Shown: positions 1 through 9,834, counted from the first letter of the stretch. The stretch: DNA of 44,086 nucleotides from CBDUQI01 sp965369325 (GCA_965369325.1 CBDUQI010000019.1:1-44086); one strand, 5' to 3'. Numbers and translations: made by a program. Notes: a model not told the origin generated them from the sequence alone.

Positions 1-53
1 ACCCCGGGCAGCCCGGCCACCAACGGTAAAACCAGAATCGGAGAACGCACGAT

Positions 54-1160
54 ATGAAGACACGCGCTGCACTGGCTACCAAAGCCGCCGCCCCCTTGGA
101 GATCCATGAAGTTGATCTGGACGGGCCCGGCGAAGGTGAGATATTGCTGGAAGTAAAAGCGACAGGCGTTTGCCATACCGATGCATTTACGCTCTCGGGT
201 GACGATCCAGAGGGCATCTTCCCCTCTATCCTCGGGCATGAAGGGGCCGGCATTGTGGCCGAAGTGGGCAAAGGCGTCACCAGCGTCAAGCCCGGCGACC
301 ATGTGATTCCGCTGTACACACCGGAATGCCGCGAGTGCGACTATTGTCTGCATCCCAAGACCAATTTGTGCCAGGCCATTCGTGCAACGCAGGGCCAGGG
401 CCTGATGCCGGACGGCAAATCCCGCTTTTCGCTGGAAGGCGACCCCATCTATCACTACATGGGCTGCTCCACCTTCTCCAACTACACTGTGTTGCCCGAG
501 ATCGCGGTCGCTAAAGTGCGTGAGGACGCCCCGTTTGAGAAAATCTGCTACATCGGCTGTGGCGTGACCACCGGCGTGGGCGCCGTGGTGTTTGATGCGA
601 AAGTTGAGCCCGGCTCCAACGTCGTGGTGTTCGGCCTCGGTGGCATCGGCCTAAACGTAATCCAGGGCGCGCGCTTGGTCGGCGCCAACAAGATCATCGG
701 TGTAGATCTGAACCCCAGTAAAGTCCCGTTGGCCAAACAGTTTGGCATGACCGATTTTATTAACCCGAAAGACGTGGACAACGTGGTGGATGCCATTGTG
801 GACATCACCGATGGCGGCGCTGACTACAGCTTTGAGTGCATCGGCAATGTACACACCATGCGCCAGGCGCTGGAGTGCTGCCATAAGGGTTGGGGTGAGA
901 GCATCATTATCGGCGTTGCCGGCGCGGGCCAGGAGATTTCCACCCGCCCGTTCCAGTTGGTCACCGGCCGCGTGTGGCGTGGCACGGCCTTCGGCGGCGC
1001 CCGCGGGCGCACCGACGTACCCAAGATTGTGGACTGGTACATGGATGGTAAGCTGAACATCGACGATCTGATCACTCACACCATGCCACTTGAGAAAATC
1101 AACGACGCCTTCGACCTGATGCACGCTGGCGAGTCCATTCGCAGCGTAGTGGTCTACTAA
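54..1160 (+). CDS. frmA: S-(hydroxymethyl)glutathione dehydrogenase (class III alcohol dehydrogenase)
   Basis: This cytosolic zinc enzyme oxidises S-hydroxymethylglutathione, the spontaneous formaldehyde-glutathione adduct, to S-formylglutathione with NAD+. The 368-residue length is normal for class III ADH. Visible catalytic zinc ligands are Cys40 (GVCHTDA), His62 (GHEGAG) and Cys169. The structural zinc is held by Cys92, Cys95, Cys98 and Cys106. The Rossmann motif GLGGIG lies near residues 194-199, followed by Asp218, which selects NAD over NADP. The start ATG has a GGAGA ribosome binding site about 9 bases upstream. The stop codon overlaps the start of the next gene (TAATG), so the two are translationally coupled and complete the formaldehyde detoxification pathway. 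A frmR-type repressor is not visible, but only 53 bases lie upstream in this window. Confidence 0.96.
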   Translation: MKTRAALATKAAAPLEIHEVDLDGPGEGEILLEVKATGVCHTDAFTLSGDDPEGIFPSILGHEGAGIVAEVGKGVTSVKPGDHVIPLYTPECRECDYCLHPKTNLCQAIRATQGQGLMPDGKSRFSLEGDPIYHYMGCSTFSNYTVLPEIAVAKVREDAPFEKICYIGCGVTTGVGAVVFDAKVEPGSNVVVFGLGGIGLNVIQGARLVGANKIIGVDLNPSKVPLAKQFGMTDFINPKDVDNVVDAIVDITDGGADYSFECIGNVHTMRQALECCHKGWGESIIIGVAGAGQEISTRPFQLVTGRVWRGTAFGGARGRTDVPKIVDWYMDGKLNIDDLITHTMPLEKINDAFDLMHAGESIRSVVVY

Positions 1161-1990
1161 TGGAGAAGCTGAGCGAAAACGTGAGCTTTGGTGGCAGCCA
1201 GCAGGTATTCAGCCATCGCTCGCAGGCATGCGACTGCGACATGCGCTTTGGCCTGTATCTGCCGCCGCAGGCCGCGCAGGGGCCAGTGCCGGTGCTGACC
1301 TGGCTATCCGGGCTGACCTGCACGGAAGACAACTTTGTGGTCAAAGCGGGCGCGCAGCGGGCGGCGGCACAGGCCGGCGTCGCGATCCTGGCACCCGACA
1401 CGTCGCCGCGGGGCGATGATGTACCGGATGTGGATGAGTATGATTTCGCCAAAGGCGCAGGCTTTTATCTCAACGCCACCCAGGCACCGTGGAGCCAGCA
1501 CTTCCACATGTATGACTACATTACCCAGGAGCTGCAGGAGGCTATGGCGGAGCATTTTCCGCTGGACCTGACCAAGCAGGGGATTTTTGGTCACTCCATG
1601 GGCGGGCACGGGGCGCTGACTCTGCATCTGAAGAATCCGCAGCTGTACCGTTCAGTTTCGGCCTTTGCACCGATCGTGGCGCCCTCACGGGTGCCCTGGG
1701 GCCAGAAAGCCTTTACGGGGTATCTCGGCCAGGACAAGGCGACCTGGGCACAGTACGACACCTGTGAGCTGGTGACGGCCTCACCCTCCAAAGCGCACAT
1801 GCTGGTTGATCAGGGCGCAGGCGATAACTTTCTGGAAGAGCAGCTGCAGCCCCATCGCCTAGAGCAGGCGTGTTCGCAGGCCGGGCAGGCACTGACGCTG
1901 CGGATGCAGCCGGGCTATGATCACTCGTACTTCTTTATCGCCAGCTTCATGGAAGATCACATCGCCCATCACGTGGCCGAACTGTCCTAG
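1160..1990 (+). CDS. frmB: S-formylglutathione hydrolase
   Basis: This esterase-fold serine hydrolase cleaves S-formylglutathione to formate and glutathione, the second step after the overlapping dehydrogenase. The protein is 276 residues, the usual length. The nucleophile Ser146 sits in GHSMGGHGAL. The other triad members are likely Asp222 (QGAGDNF) and His255 (GYDHSYFF). The conserved N-terminal part includes the family stretch WLSGLTCTEDNF. The start ATG shares its A with the stop codon of the upstream gene, so both genes are expressed from one mRNA. It converges on rdgC, with a 10-bp hairpin between the two genes. Confidence 0.95.
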   Translation: MEKLSENVSFGGSQQVFSHRSQACDCDMRFGLYLPPQAAQGPVPVLTWLSGLTCTEDNFVVKAGAQRAAAQAGVAILAPDTSPRGDDVPDVDEYDFAKGAGFYLNATQAPWSQHFHMYDYITQELQEAMAEHFPLDLTKQGIFGHSMGGHGALTLHLKNPQLYRSVSAFAPIVAPSRVPWGQKAFTGYLGQDKATWAQYDTCELVTASPSKAHMLVDQGAGDNFLEEQLQPHRLEQACSQAGQALTLRMQPGYDHSYFFIASFMEDHIAHHVAELS

Positions 1991-2013
1991 CAGGCGAGCC
2001 AGCCAGAACCCAG

Positions 2014-2042
2014 GCGCCATTCAGCGAGCCGTTGAATGGCGC
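2014..2042. terminator. Hairpin between convergent genes, possible terminator
   Basis: A perfect 10-bp stem (GCGCCATTCA at 2014-2023, TGAATGGCGC at 2033-2042) closes a 9-base loop, 24 bases after the frmB stop and between convergent genes. There is no T-tract on either side, so a rho-independent terminator is only a guess. The position between two 3' ends favours a bidirectional transcription barrier. Confidence 0.5.
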
Positions 2043-2153
2043 GCTTACATGGCCATTACCCTGGGCGCTGGATTGCACAGCCAGCACTCCTGGGGCCGGC
2101 TCTACGTTGGCACCGTGTCCCTGGCGCGCTGGACTGCATTGGCGCCGCACCGC

Positions 2154-3053
2154 TTAGCGCTGAACGCCGCCGAACTCGTCGACCAATTCGCCCAAAAACT
2201 GCGCGACCTGCAGTGTCATGATGGCAAAGTCCTGATCAAACTGGCTGGCTGCATCATCCGCATCCTCGGCCTGCTCCTGCACCTGGTCCTCAAAGCGAAC
2301 CCGCTTGATCGCAAAATCCTGATCCAGTAAAAAGCTGATGGAATCGCGCCAGACCACCGCCAACTGCGTTACCCGCTTGCCGGCCTTCAGATGATTGGTA
2401 ATCTCCTCCGACTCCAGCTCCTGGTGCCGGCAGCGCACGACATTCTTCACGTCCCGCTCGTTCTGCAACTCCACCTCGCTGTCCAGCATAAAGCCCTTGG
2501 GCGCCCGTTGGCCTTCCAGCCAGCGCGTCATGACGTCACAAGGATCGCCGTGGCAGGCCAGAGGCACCACCGGCAGCTCGCCCAGATCCGCCCGCAGCGT
2601 GTCCATGAACTCCTCTGCGCCCTTGGCTGAGGCAGCATCGATCACCAGCAGGCTATTGCGCGTATCGAAATAGGCGAATATCCGTTTGGAGCGGGTAAGT
2701 GCGCGGGGCAGCAGGGTGAGGATGATTTCTTCTTTAAGGTTGGTGCGCTCTTTACGCGAGAGGCCACGCGCTTCCTGCGCCTCATAAGTCTGCGCCTTTT
2801 CCTCGACGATCTCATTAATCGCCGCGGCTGGCAGAATCTTCTCCTGCTTGCGCGCACAGATCATGGTGTACGGCCCCACGGTATGGGTGAGCATCTGGCC
2901 ACCCATGCCCAGCGGCGGCACCCAACCATAGCGGGAGTATTCAAGATTGCTGCAGGGCGCGAACGCATTAGCGCCCAGCGATTGTTCCAACGCCTCCGGA
3001 CTAAGATCCATCTGATTGGTAAGCCGGTAGACCCGAAGGTTCTTAAACCACAT
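2154..3053 (-). CDS. rdgC: Recombination-associated protein RdgC
   Basis: RdgC is a ring-shaped DNA-binding protein that modulates RecA filament formation and is known mainly from gamma- and betaproteobacteria. The start is set at the ATG at 3053 because the protein then begins MWFKNLRVYRL, the typical RdgC N-terminus. An upstream in-frame ATG would add 18 unrelated residues. The resulting 299 residues match the family length (about 300). Family-like segments include GWVPPLG near residue 45, KEEIILTLLPRA in the middle and LDQDFAIKRVRFED near the C-terminus. The gene stands alone and converges on the formaldehyde operon. Confidence 0.95.
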   Translation of the reverse strand: MWFKNLRVYRLTNQMDLSPEALEQSLGANAFAPCSNLEYSRYGWVPPLGMGGQMLTHTVGPYTMICARKQEKILPAAAINEIVEEKAQTYEAQEARGLSRKERTNLKEEIILTLLPRALTRSKRIFAYFDTRNSLLVIDAASAKGAEEFMDTLRADLGELPVVPLACHGDPCDVMTRWLEGQRAPKGFMLDSEVELQNERDVKNVVRCRHQELESEEITNHLKAGKRVTQLAVVWRDSISFLLDQDFAIKRVRFEDQVQEQAEDADDAASQFDQDFAIMTLQVAQFLGELVDEFGGVQR

Positions 3054-3429
3054 AGTGCATCGCTCGCCTAGACTGCCTGAATGAGCCGGCGGATTTTGGT
3101 CTGCCATCCGGCGGAAATCAAGCGGCGAAAACCCGTTGCCAGGCCCGATATTGCACCGTCAACCGCTTTCGGTGCGCAGGCGTAGCACCACCGTTGTCGC
3201 CACGCCAACTCGCCCGCGCTACATAAATACACATCCCTGGCGCCCAGCGGCGTGCGGGCGCTGCACGGGTGCGCTAAACTGATCAGGGAACGACGGTGAG
3301 GCTAAAACCACCGGTGAGCTTGGCCAAAACGATCATAATAATGACGCCAAAGGCGCAGAACGATCCATTAGGGCAGCCCCGGGCAACACCGTCGTCGGCG
3401 AGGACAAATAAAAAACGAGGGCTGCATTT
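3054..3429. other. Long intergenic region upstream of the giant secreted protein
   Basis: This 376-base stretch separates the divergent rdgC and the 2125-residue gene, and it must hold both promoters. No convincing -35/-10 pair stands out; a TACATAAAT stretch near 3220 is the most AT-rich candidate. The right third can fold into a long-range structure, described separately. I see no conserved ORF here. Confidence 0.5.
3290..3395 (+). promoter_or_regulatory. Candidate structured 5' leader RNA
   Basis: ACGACGGTG (3290-3298) is a perfect 9-base complement of CACCGTCGT (3387-3395). This would close an approximately 106-nt element that ends 34 bases before the start codon of the giant gene. Internal pairing is possible, for example TTGGC with GCCAA around 3320 and 3346. 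Short pieces (GGCTAAAACC, GACGCCAAAGGC, GGGCAGCCCCGGG) loosely recall parts of the c-di-GMP-I (GEMM) aptamer, but order and spacing do not fit that consensus. A leader element is therefore proposed without a ligand. Confidence 0.3.
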
Positions 3430-6400
3430 ATGAGCACCCCATCATGGCCAGTTCGCTGGCGACAGGTTGGTAGCCTGGCTGCGGTCACGCTTGTTCTGGG
3501 TTCAGCAAGCGCGCAATCTTTGAGTGGCACGCCCAACAAACCCGCATTTGACCCGTCAATGCACAGCAACACCGACGCGTACTGGGCCGATATGGCGCGC
3601 GACACCCCGGCACTGGATACTGCACGGATCCTCAGTCAAATCACGGCCGCGCCGTCCAACCTTGGCGGCGCCTGGGGCCAAGTGATCCCCTGGCCACATA
3701 TCGCCGTCTCCGCCGCCAATCTGCCGGACGGCCGAGTGCTAACCTTCGCCGCCAACCAGCGCTCAAGCTTCCCGGCCGGGGAGGAATTTACTTACGCCGC
3801 CACCTTTGACCCGAGCACGGGCAACATCGTGGAGAACAACCACGAGTCGCACGACATGTTCTGCGGGCATCTGGTGCTGCTTGATGATGGTCGCCTACTG
3901 GTGAACGGCGGGCACAACTTCACCCGACTGACCAGCACCTACAACTATCAGTCCGACGAATGGGACGTGGTGCAGTTTCAGTCCAATGGGCGCTGGTACC
4001 CCACCTCCGTGGCGCTGGCCGACGGACGGGTGTTTACCGCGCTCGGCTCTGGTGGCGGGGAATTCCCGGAGATCTGGTCGGCACAGGATGGCTGGAAAAC
4101 GCTCAACCGGGTGAATCTGAACGAGCCGATTCTGGATTATTCGCCCAGCGACTACGTGGAACGCGAATGGTGGCCGTTACTGCAGCTCAAACCGGATGGC
4201 CGCCTTTTCCACGCTGGCCCGACGCCGCAGATGCACGATATCTCTCTGGTCGGTAACGGCTCCATTACGCCTGTCGGCACTCCGTTTACCTCCTGGTATC
4301 CCAAACATGCGGCCAGCGTAATGTACGAGCAAGGCCAGCTGTTGATTGCCGGCGGCTGGACGGCGGGTAATGTGCAAACCGCTAGCAACCGGGCGATGAC
4401 GATCGATATCAATGGCGCCAGCCCGGTGGTGCAGGAAATTGCGCCCATGAGCGCGCCGCGTAAATTTCACAATGCGGTGATGTTACCCACCGGCGATGTG
4501 ATGGTCGTGGGTGGCAACCAAAACGGCATTAAATTCAGCGACGACACCTCAATGTTACAGCCGGAAGTATGGAACCCGCAGTCTGGTCAGTGGACGCTAT
4601 GGAATCCGATGAGCGTGCCGCGCAACTACCACTCAATCGCTTTGCTGATGGCTGATGCGCGCGTGCTGGTCGCCGGCAGTGGATTGGCCGGTAACATCAA
4701 CATTGATCATCAGGACGGGCAAGTGTTCTCGCCGCCCTATTTGTTCGACAGCAATGGCGATCCGGCCACGCGACCGCCGCTGAGCGGTGCCCCGTTTGTC
4801 GCCTTTGTCGGCGAAACCATCCCCGCCACCAGCGCCCAGAACATTGATCGGTTCACGGCGGTGCGCATGGCCGGCACTACTCACGGGATAAATACCGATC
4901 AACGCTTCGTCACCCTGGCGCACAACGATCTCGGCGCGGGCAGTTACGAGGTAACGTTGCCGTCCAATCCCAATGTTATGTTGCCCGGCTACTGGATGCT
5001 GTTTGCCATCAATGCGGATGGTGTGCCCTCGCTGGCACATGTAGTCCGCGTAGCCGTCAGTGGCGTACCGGCCTTCCAGGCACCGCTCAATCGAACCAAT
5101 GCCGAGGGCGATACGGTATCGCTGGCCATCGTTGCCAGCGATCCAAACAACGACCCCTTGAGCTATAGCGCTGAGGGCCTGCCGCCCGGCCTGCAGATTG
5201 ACCCCGCCACCGGGCTGATCAGCGGCGTGCTGAGCGAAGGCAGCCAGGGCAGCTACGACACTCGGATCTTTATCACCGATGGCACCAACAGTGTCGGGCC
5301 CAGCTTTATCTGGAGCGTCATTGATGAAGTTCGCGGCGCGATCCTGCGCCAATGGTGGGATGGCATCAGCGGCACCACCATTACTGATCTGACCGAAGAC
5401 CCACGCTACCCCGATAACCCCACCGGTGCTGAGGCGCTTCTCAGCTTTGAGGCACAAACCATGTTTGGCGATCAGTTTGGTGCGCGCCTGCAGGGGTATT
5501 TGTACGCGCCGATCAGCGGGCAGTACACCTTCTGGATTGCCAGCGACAACAACGGCGAGCTGTGGCTCAGCAGCAATGAGAACGAGGCGAACAAACAGCG
5601 CATCGCCCATGTACCCAGCTTTACCGGTGAACGCGAATTCGACCGCTTCCCGGAGCAGCAGTCGGCCCTCGTAACGCTGCAACAGGGGCAGGCCTACTAC
5701 GTCGAGGTGCTGCACAAAGAAGCCTTTGGTGTGGATCATCTGGCGGTTGCCTGGCAAGTGCCCGGGCAGGCCATGGAGATTATCGATGGCCAGTTCTTGG
5801 CGCCGTTCGCACAGCGTCCGCCACTGCTGAACGTCGCTGGCGGGCAAACGGCCAGCCAGTCGAGCACCGCCAACGTGGGCGGCCGTGGCGCCGACAACGC
5901 AGTGGATGGGAGTCAAAACGGGAACATCAATAGCGGCTCGGTCACTGAAACCGAATTCGAAACGCAGCCCTGGTGGCAGGTAGACCTCGGTGCCAGCTAT
6001 CAGATCGAGCAGATCGATATTTACAACCGCACCGATTGTTGTGCCGACCGTCTCAGCAATTTCCACGTGCTGGTATCGGACCTGCCATTTGCAAGCGACA
6101 GCTTGGCTGATGCGCAAGCACAGATCGGCGTACAGGACTACTTTGTCGTCAACGCGGCCAGTCCCACCCAAGTGCTGCCCGGGCACTCTGGGCGCTACGT
6201 GCGCATTCAACTTGAGGGCAGCAATGTGCTCAGCCTGGCCGAGGTTGAGATTCATTCGCGAGGGCTGGCTCGCGAGCGCCTACAGGCGGTCTTCCTGGAT
6301 GACTTCCTGGCCAATCAGGGCTGGGTTCTGAACCCATTCGCCGGCGACACGGCCACCACCGGTCATTGGGAAATTGCCACCTCGGGTGAAACCTTTAACG

Positions 6401-9400
6401 AGTCAGCCGGCCCCTACCAGTTGGGCGGCGGCACCAGCGGCAGTCCGTTTCTGGTGACCGATGGCGATCCTGGCACGTCGATCGGCAGCTTTGATATCGA
6501 CAGCGGCGTCACCACAATGGCCTCACCGCTCATCAGCGTACCCCTCAGCGGTGCCACTGTGTCCTTCGACTGGTATCTAGCGCACCTGGACAACGGCGAC
6601 AGCAGCGATTTTTTCCGCGCCAGCATCGATGCCGGCGGCAACCTCACCCCCCTGCTGGACATCGCTGCCAGCGCGCAGGACCGCCAGGGCAGCTGGGCCA
6701 ACCACAGCGAGGATCTCGCGCCCTGGGCCGGGCAGGACATCCGTTTGATCGTTGCGGCAGCCGACAACAGCGATCCCTCACTGATTGAAGCCGGGTTGGA
6801 TAACGTGCGCGTGATCAGCCAGGTGAACGAAAACCACGTACCTGTACTCGACGCCTCGACGGATCAGATTTCCGTAACCGGCGAGGTCATCGTGCTGGCC
6901 ATGAATGCCAACGATGCGGACGGCGATCTGCTCACTTACAGCGCCACCGGATTGCCCCCTGAGCTCACGATCGACGCGTTCACCGGATTGATCGAAGGCA
7001 CGGTGCAAACACCGGGCCTATACAGCGTGAGCATCCAGGCCGCAGATACTCATGGTGCATCTGTCGATACCGCCTTTATGTGGTCGGTGGGCGATCCGCT
7101 GGCACTGCTCACGATGACCGCCACCCCCATTGAGGCAGATCTGGTCATCACATACACCGCCACCACTAACGGCGGCATCAACCCGGTGTACACGTGGTCC
7201 TTCGGCGATGGCACGCCCGACAGCGCACCGTCAAACTCGCCCAGTATCACGCATCAGTTTACAACGCCCGGGCGCTACCCGGTCACGGTAAACGTCAGCG
7301 ATAGCAGCGGTGCCGAGCTCAGCACCTCGTTTGTGCAATCCGTCTATGGCACCCTCACTGTCGGCAAAGCCGCGCAATCGACCAGCATTATTTACGAATC
7401 GCGCGGCGGCGCCAATGATCGCATCTGGAACGCCAACCCGGACAACAATACGGTCTCCGTGTTCGATGCCGTTACTCTCACCCGCCTGGCGCAGATCGCC
7501 GTGGAACAAAGCCCGCGCAACCTTGCCCTGGACGCCGACGGACGCGTGTGGATAACCAACAAACACTCCGCCAGCATCAGCATTGTTGATCCCGACACGC
7601 TGAGCGTGCAAAGCACGGTGAGCTTGCCGTTCGGCTCGCAGCCCCACGGGCTGGTGATCGACCGGCAGAACCAACGCGCCTACGTGGTACTGGAGGCCAA
7701 CGGCGTTGTGCTGGAACTGGACACGGCAACGGGCAGCGAGTTAAACAGCGTGGCAGTGGGCATGAACGCCCGTCACATCAGTCTCGCCGGCGACGCTACG
7801 CGTCTGTTGATTTCACGTTTCATCACCCCGCCGTTACCCGACGAGGCGACCTCGGACCCGATCGTTATGAACGGTGCGCAATCCTTCGGCGGCGAAGTGC
7901 TGCAGGTGGACATTGCCAGCTTTAGCGTGGCGCAAACGACAGTACTCGCGCACCGGGACGTGATCGATACCGAGAATGCCGCGCGCGGCATTCCCAACTA
8001 TCTGGGCGCGGTGGCCATCGCACCAGATGGTATGTCCGCCTGGGTGCCGTCCAAACAGGACAATATCCTGCGCGGCGTGCTGCGCGACGGGCAAGCGCTC
8101 ACCCACGAAAGCACCGTCCGCGCCATCACCTCATTTGTGGATCTGGGCAATGCCAGCGAAGTGTTGGCTGGACGTGTGGACCACGACAACGCAAGCATCG
8201 CCAGCGCCGCTCTTCATGGTGTTTTTGGCAACTGGCTGTTCGTCGCACTGGAGGGCAACCGACAGGTAGCGCTGGTCGACGCGTACGCGCGCGATGAGTT
8301 GCTGCGGTTTGACGTAGGCCGCGCGCCGCAGGGCCTGGCCATCTCTGAGGATGGCCTGACGTTGTATGTACACAACTTTATGGATCGCACCATCAGCGTG
8401 ATGGATATCTCCCGCATTGTGAATGCCAGCGACCTGTCCGCACAGCCCGTCGCCACGCTCACCGCCGTAGACAGCGACTTACTTAGCAACCAAGTGTTGC
8501 TCGGGAAACAACTGTTTTACGACGCCCGCGATGTGCGCCTTGCACGGCAGATGTACATGGCCTGTGCGGCCTGCCACAACGATGGCGACAGCGACGGGCG
8601 CGTATGGGACTTCACCGGTTTCGGCGAGGGCCTGCGCAATACCATCTCATTGCAGGGCCACGGCGGGCACGGCGCGCTTCATTGGACGGCCAACTTTGAT
8701 GAGGTGCAGGATTTTGAGGGGCAGATCCGGGGGTTTGGCGGCACGGGGCTGATGAGCGATGAGGACTTTCAAACCGGCACCGTGGCCGAACCTCTGGGCG
8801 ATCCCAAGACAGGCCTCAGTGAAGATCTGGATGCTCTAGCGGCCTACGTAACCTCGCTGGCAACGTTCTCCGACAGCCCATTCCGGCAGGCCGACGGCGA
8901 GCTCACTAGCGCAGGCACGGCCGGGCGTGCTGTGTTCGACAGCAACGGCTGCGCCGCCTGCCACGGCGGTGAGGCCTACACCGACAGCCCGGGCGGCGGC
9001 ATGCATGATATCGGCACGCTCCGTCCCAGCAGCGGCCAGCGACTGGGCGGCCCCCTGCTGGCGCTGGATACTCCGACACTGCGTGGCGTATGGGCCAACC
9101 CGCCCTACTTGCACGATGGCTCCGCGAGCGATCTGAGCACGGCGGTGCAGGCGCACAGCGGCGTGTCGCTGGAGCCACAGGAGTTGGCTGATCTGACCGC
9201 CTTCCTACAGCAACTTGACGAGCGCGAGCCACCGGTCAGCCTGAACACCGCGCCTACCTTAAGCAACCCGGGCGCGCAATCCGGCACCACCGGCGACAGC
9301 GTGTCGCTGGCGCTTACCGGTGAGGATGGCGATCTTGACCCACTCACGTTTGCCGCCAGCGGCCTGCCTCAGGCCCTCAGTGTCGATCCGCAAAGCGGAC

Positions 9401-9807
9401 TCATCAGTGGAGTATTGTCCGAAGCGGGCATATTTGACGTGCAGGTAAGTGTGAGCGACGGCCGTGGCGGCAATGCGATGATCAGCTTCAGTTGGTCGGT
9501 GCAGATGCTACTGGATGATGACTTCGACAGCATCGGCGATGCGGTAGACAACTGCTTGGGGCTTGCCAATCCACTCCAAAGCGATGGCGACGCGGATGGC
9601 TTCGGCAACCTGTGCGACGCCGACCTGGACAACAACTGCACCATCGACTTCTTCGACCTGCTGCTGTTCAAGGAACGCATTTTCACGACTGACGCCGCCG
9701 CCGATCTCAACGCGGACGGAATGGTTGATTTTGCGGATCTGGCGATCATGAAAACCACTTTCTTTGGCATCCCGGGGCCAAGTGCGAGTGGTATCTGCAC
9801 GCCCTGA
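3430..9807 (+). CDS. Secreted copper-radical oxidase / YVTN propeller / di-heme peroxidase / dockerin fusion
   Basis: This 2125-residue exported mosaic has a signal peptide (about 1-29, ending ASAQS). Residues about 60-545 form a galactose/glyoxal-oxidase-like kelch propeller with a DUF1929-type C-terminal domain. Copper and cofactor residues are present: Cys145 (HDMFCGH) and Tyr190 (RWYPT) for the thioether cofactor, Tyr400-His401 (NYHS) and His485 (TTHGINTDQR). Next come an Ig-like domain (550-635), PA14 (640-795), F5/8C discoidin (800-945), a jelly-roll-like domain (955-1130), Ig-like (1135-1215), PKD (1220-1305, SFGDGTP), a YVTN propeller (1310-1650), and a di-heme peroxidase/MauG-like domain with heme motifs at 1712-1716 and 1841-1845 (both CAACH). 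After another Ig-like domain it ends in Ca-binding TSP3 and dockerin-like repeats (about 2040-2125). A GAGGG site precedes the ATG. Domain borders are estimates; the substrate is unknown, and an extracellular or surface location is inferred. Confidence 0.85.
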   Translation: MSTPSWPVRWRQVGSLAAVTLVLGSASAQSLSGTPNKPAFDPSMHSNTDAYWADMARDTPALDTARILSQITAAPSNLGGAWGQVIPWPHIAVSAANLPDGRVLTFAANQRSSFPAGEEFTYAATFDPSTGNIVENNHESHDMFCGHLVLLDDGRLLVNGGHNFTRLTSTYNYQSDEWDVVQFQSNGRWYPTSVALADGRVFTALGSGGGEFPEIWSAQDGWKTLNRVNLNEPILDYSPSDYVEREWWPLLQLKPDGRLFHAGPTPQMHDISLVGNGSITPVGTPFTSWYPKHAASVMYEQGQLLIAGGWTAGNVQTASNRAMTIDINGASPVVQEIAPMSAPRKFHNAVMLPTGDVMVVGGNQNGIKFSDDTSMLQPEVWNPQSGQWTLWNPMSVPRNYHSIALLMADARVLVAGSGLAGNINIDHQDGQVFSPPYLFDSNGDPATRPPLSGAPFVAFVGETIPATSAQNIDRFTAVRMAGTTHGINTDQRFVTLAHNDLGAGSYEVTLPSNPNVMLPGYWMLFAINADGVPSLAHVVRVAVSGVPAFQAPLNRTNAEGDTVSLAIVASDPNNDPLSYSAEGLPPGLQIDPATGLISGVLSEGSQGSYDTRIFITDGTNSVGPSFIWSVIDEVRGAILRQWWDGISGTTITDLTEDPRYPDNPTGAEALLSFEAQTMFGDQFGARLQGYLYAPISGQYTFWIASDNNGELWLSSNENEANKQRIAHVPSFTGEREFDRFPEQQSALVTLQQGQAYYVEVLHKEAFGVDHLAVAWQVPGQAMEIIDGQFLAPFAQRPPLLNVAGGQTASQSSTANVGGRGADNAVDGSQNGNINSGSVTETEFETQPWWQVDLGASYQIEQIDIYNRTDCCADRLSNFHVLVSDLPFASDSLADAQAQIGVQDYFVVNAASPTQVLPGHSGRYVRIQLEGSNVLSLAEVEIHSRGLARERLQAVFLDDFLANQGWVLNPFAGDTATTGHWEIATSGETFNESAGPYQLGGGTSGSPFLVTDGDPGTSIGSFDIDSGVTTMASPLISVPLSGATVSFDWYLAHLDNGDSSDFFRASIDAGGNLTPLLDIAASAQDRQGSWANHSEDLAPWAGQDIRLIVAAADNSDPSLIEAGLDNVRVISQVNENHVPVLDASTDQISVTGEVIVLAMNANDADGDLLTYSATGLPPELTIDAFTGLIEGTVQTPGLYSVSIQAADTHGASVDTAFMWSVGDPLALLTMTATPIEADLVITYTATTNGGINPVYTWSFGDGTPDSAPSNSPSITHQFTTPGRYPVTVNVSDSSGAELSTSFVQSVYGTLTVGKAAQSTSIIYESRGGANDRIWNANPDNNTVSVFDAVTLTRLAQIAVEQSPRNLALDADGRVWITNKHSASISIVDPDTLSVQSTVSLPFGSQPHGLVIDRQNQRAYVVLEANGVVLELDTATGSELNSVAVGMNARHISLAGDATRLLISRFITPPLPDEATSDPIVMNGAQSFGGEVLQVDIASFSVAQTTVLAHRDVIDTENAARGIPNYLGAVAIAPDGMSAWVPSKQDNILRGVLRDGQALTHESTVRAITSFVDLGNASEVLAGRVDHDNASIASAALHGVFGNWLFVALEGNRQVALVDAYARDELLRFDVGRAPQGLAISEDGLTLYVHNFMDRTISVMDISRIVNASDLSAQPVATLTAVDSDLLSNQVLLGKQLFYDARDVRLARQMYMACAACHNDGDSDGRVWDFTGFGEGLRNTISLQGHGGHGALHWTANFDEVQDFEGQIRGFGGTGLMSDEDFQTGTVAEPLGDPKTGLSEDLDALAAYVTSLATFSDSPFRQADGELTSAGTAGRAVFDSNGCAACHGGEAYTDSPGGGMHDIGTLRPSSGQRLGGPLLALDTPTLRGVWANPPYLHDGSASDLSTAVQAHSGVSLEPQELADLTAFLQQLDEREPPVSLNTAPTLSNPGAQSGTTGDSVSLALTGEDGDLDPLTFAASGLPQALSVDPQSGLISGVLSEAGIFDVQVSVSDGRGGNAMISFSWSVQMLLDDDFDSIGDAVDNCLGLANPLQSDGDADGFGNLCDADLDNNCTIDFFDLLLFKERIFTTDAAADLNADGMVDFADLAIMKTTFFGIPGPSASGICTP

Positions 9808-9834
9808 TCAGCAAACCGGCTGGGGAGTAAATAC

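Noticed and set aside
3290..3395. A definite c-di-GMP-I riboswitch call
   Set aside because: Only fragments resemble the aptamer; the core ACGCAAAGCC element and tetraloop helix are not in place.
4633..6255. 540-residue minus-strand frame inside the giant gene
   Set aside because: No domains or start context; it is antisense to well-recognised oxidase, PA14 and discoidin domains and reflects GC-rich codon bias.
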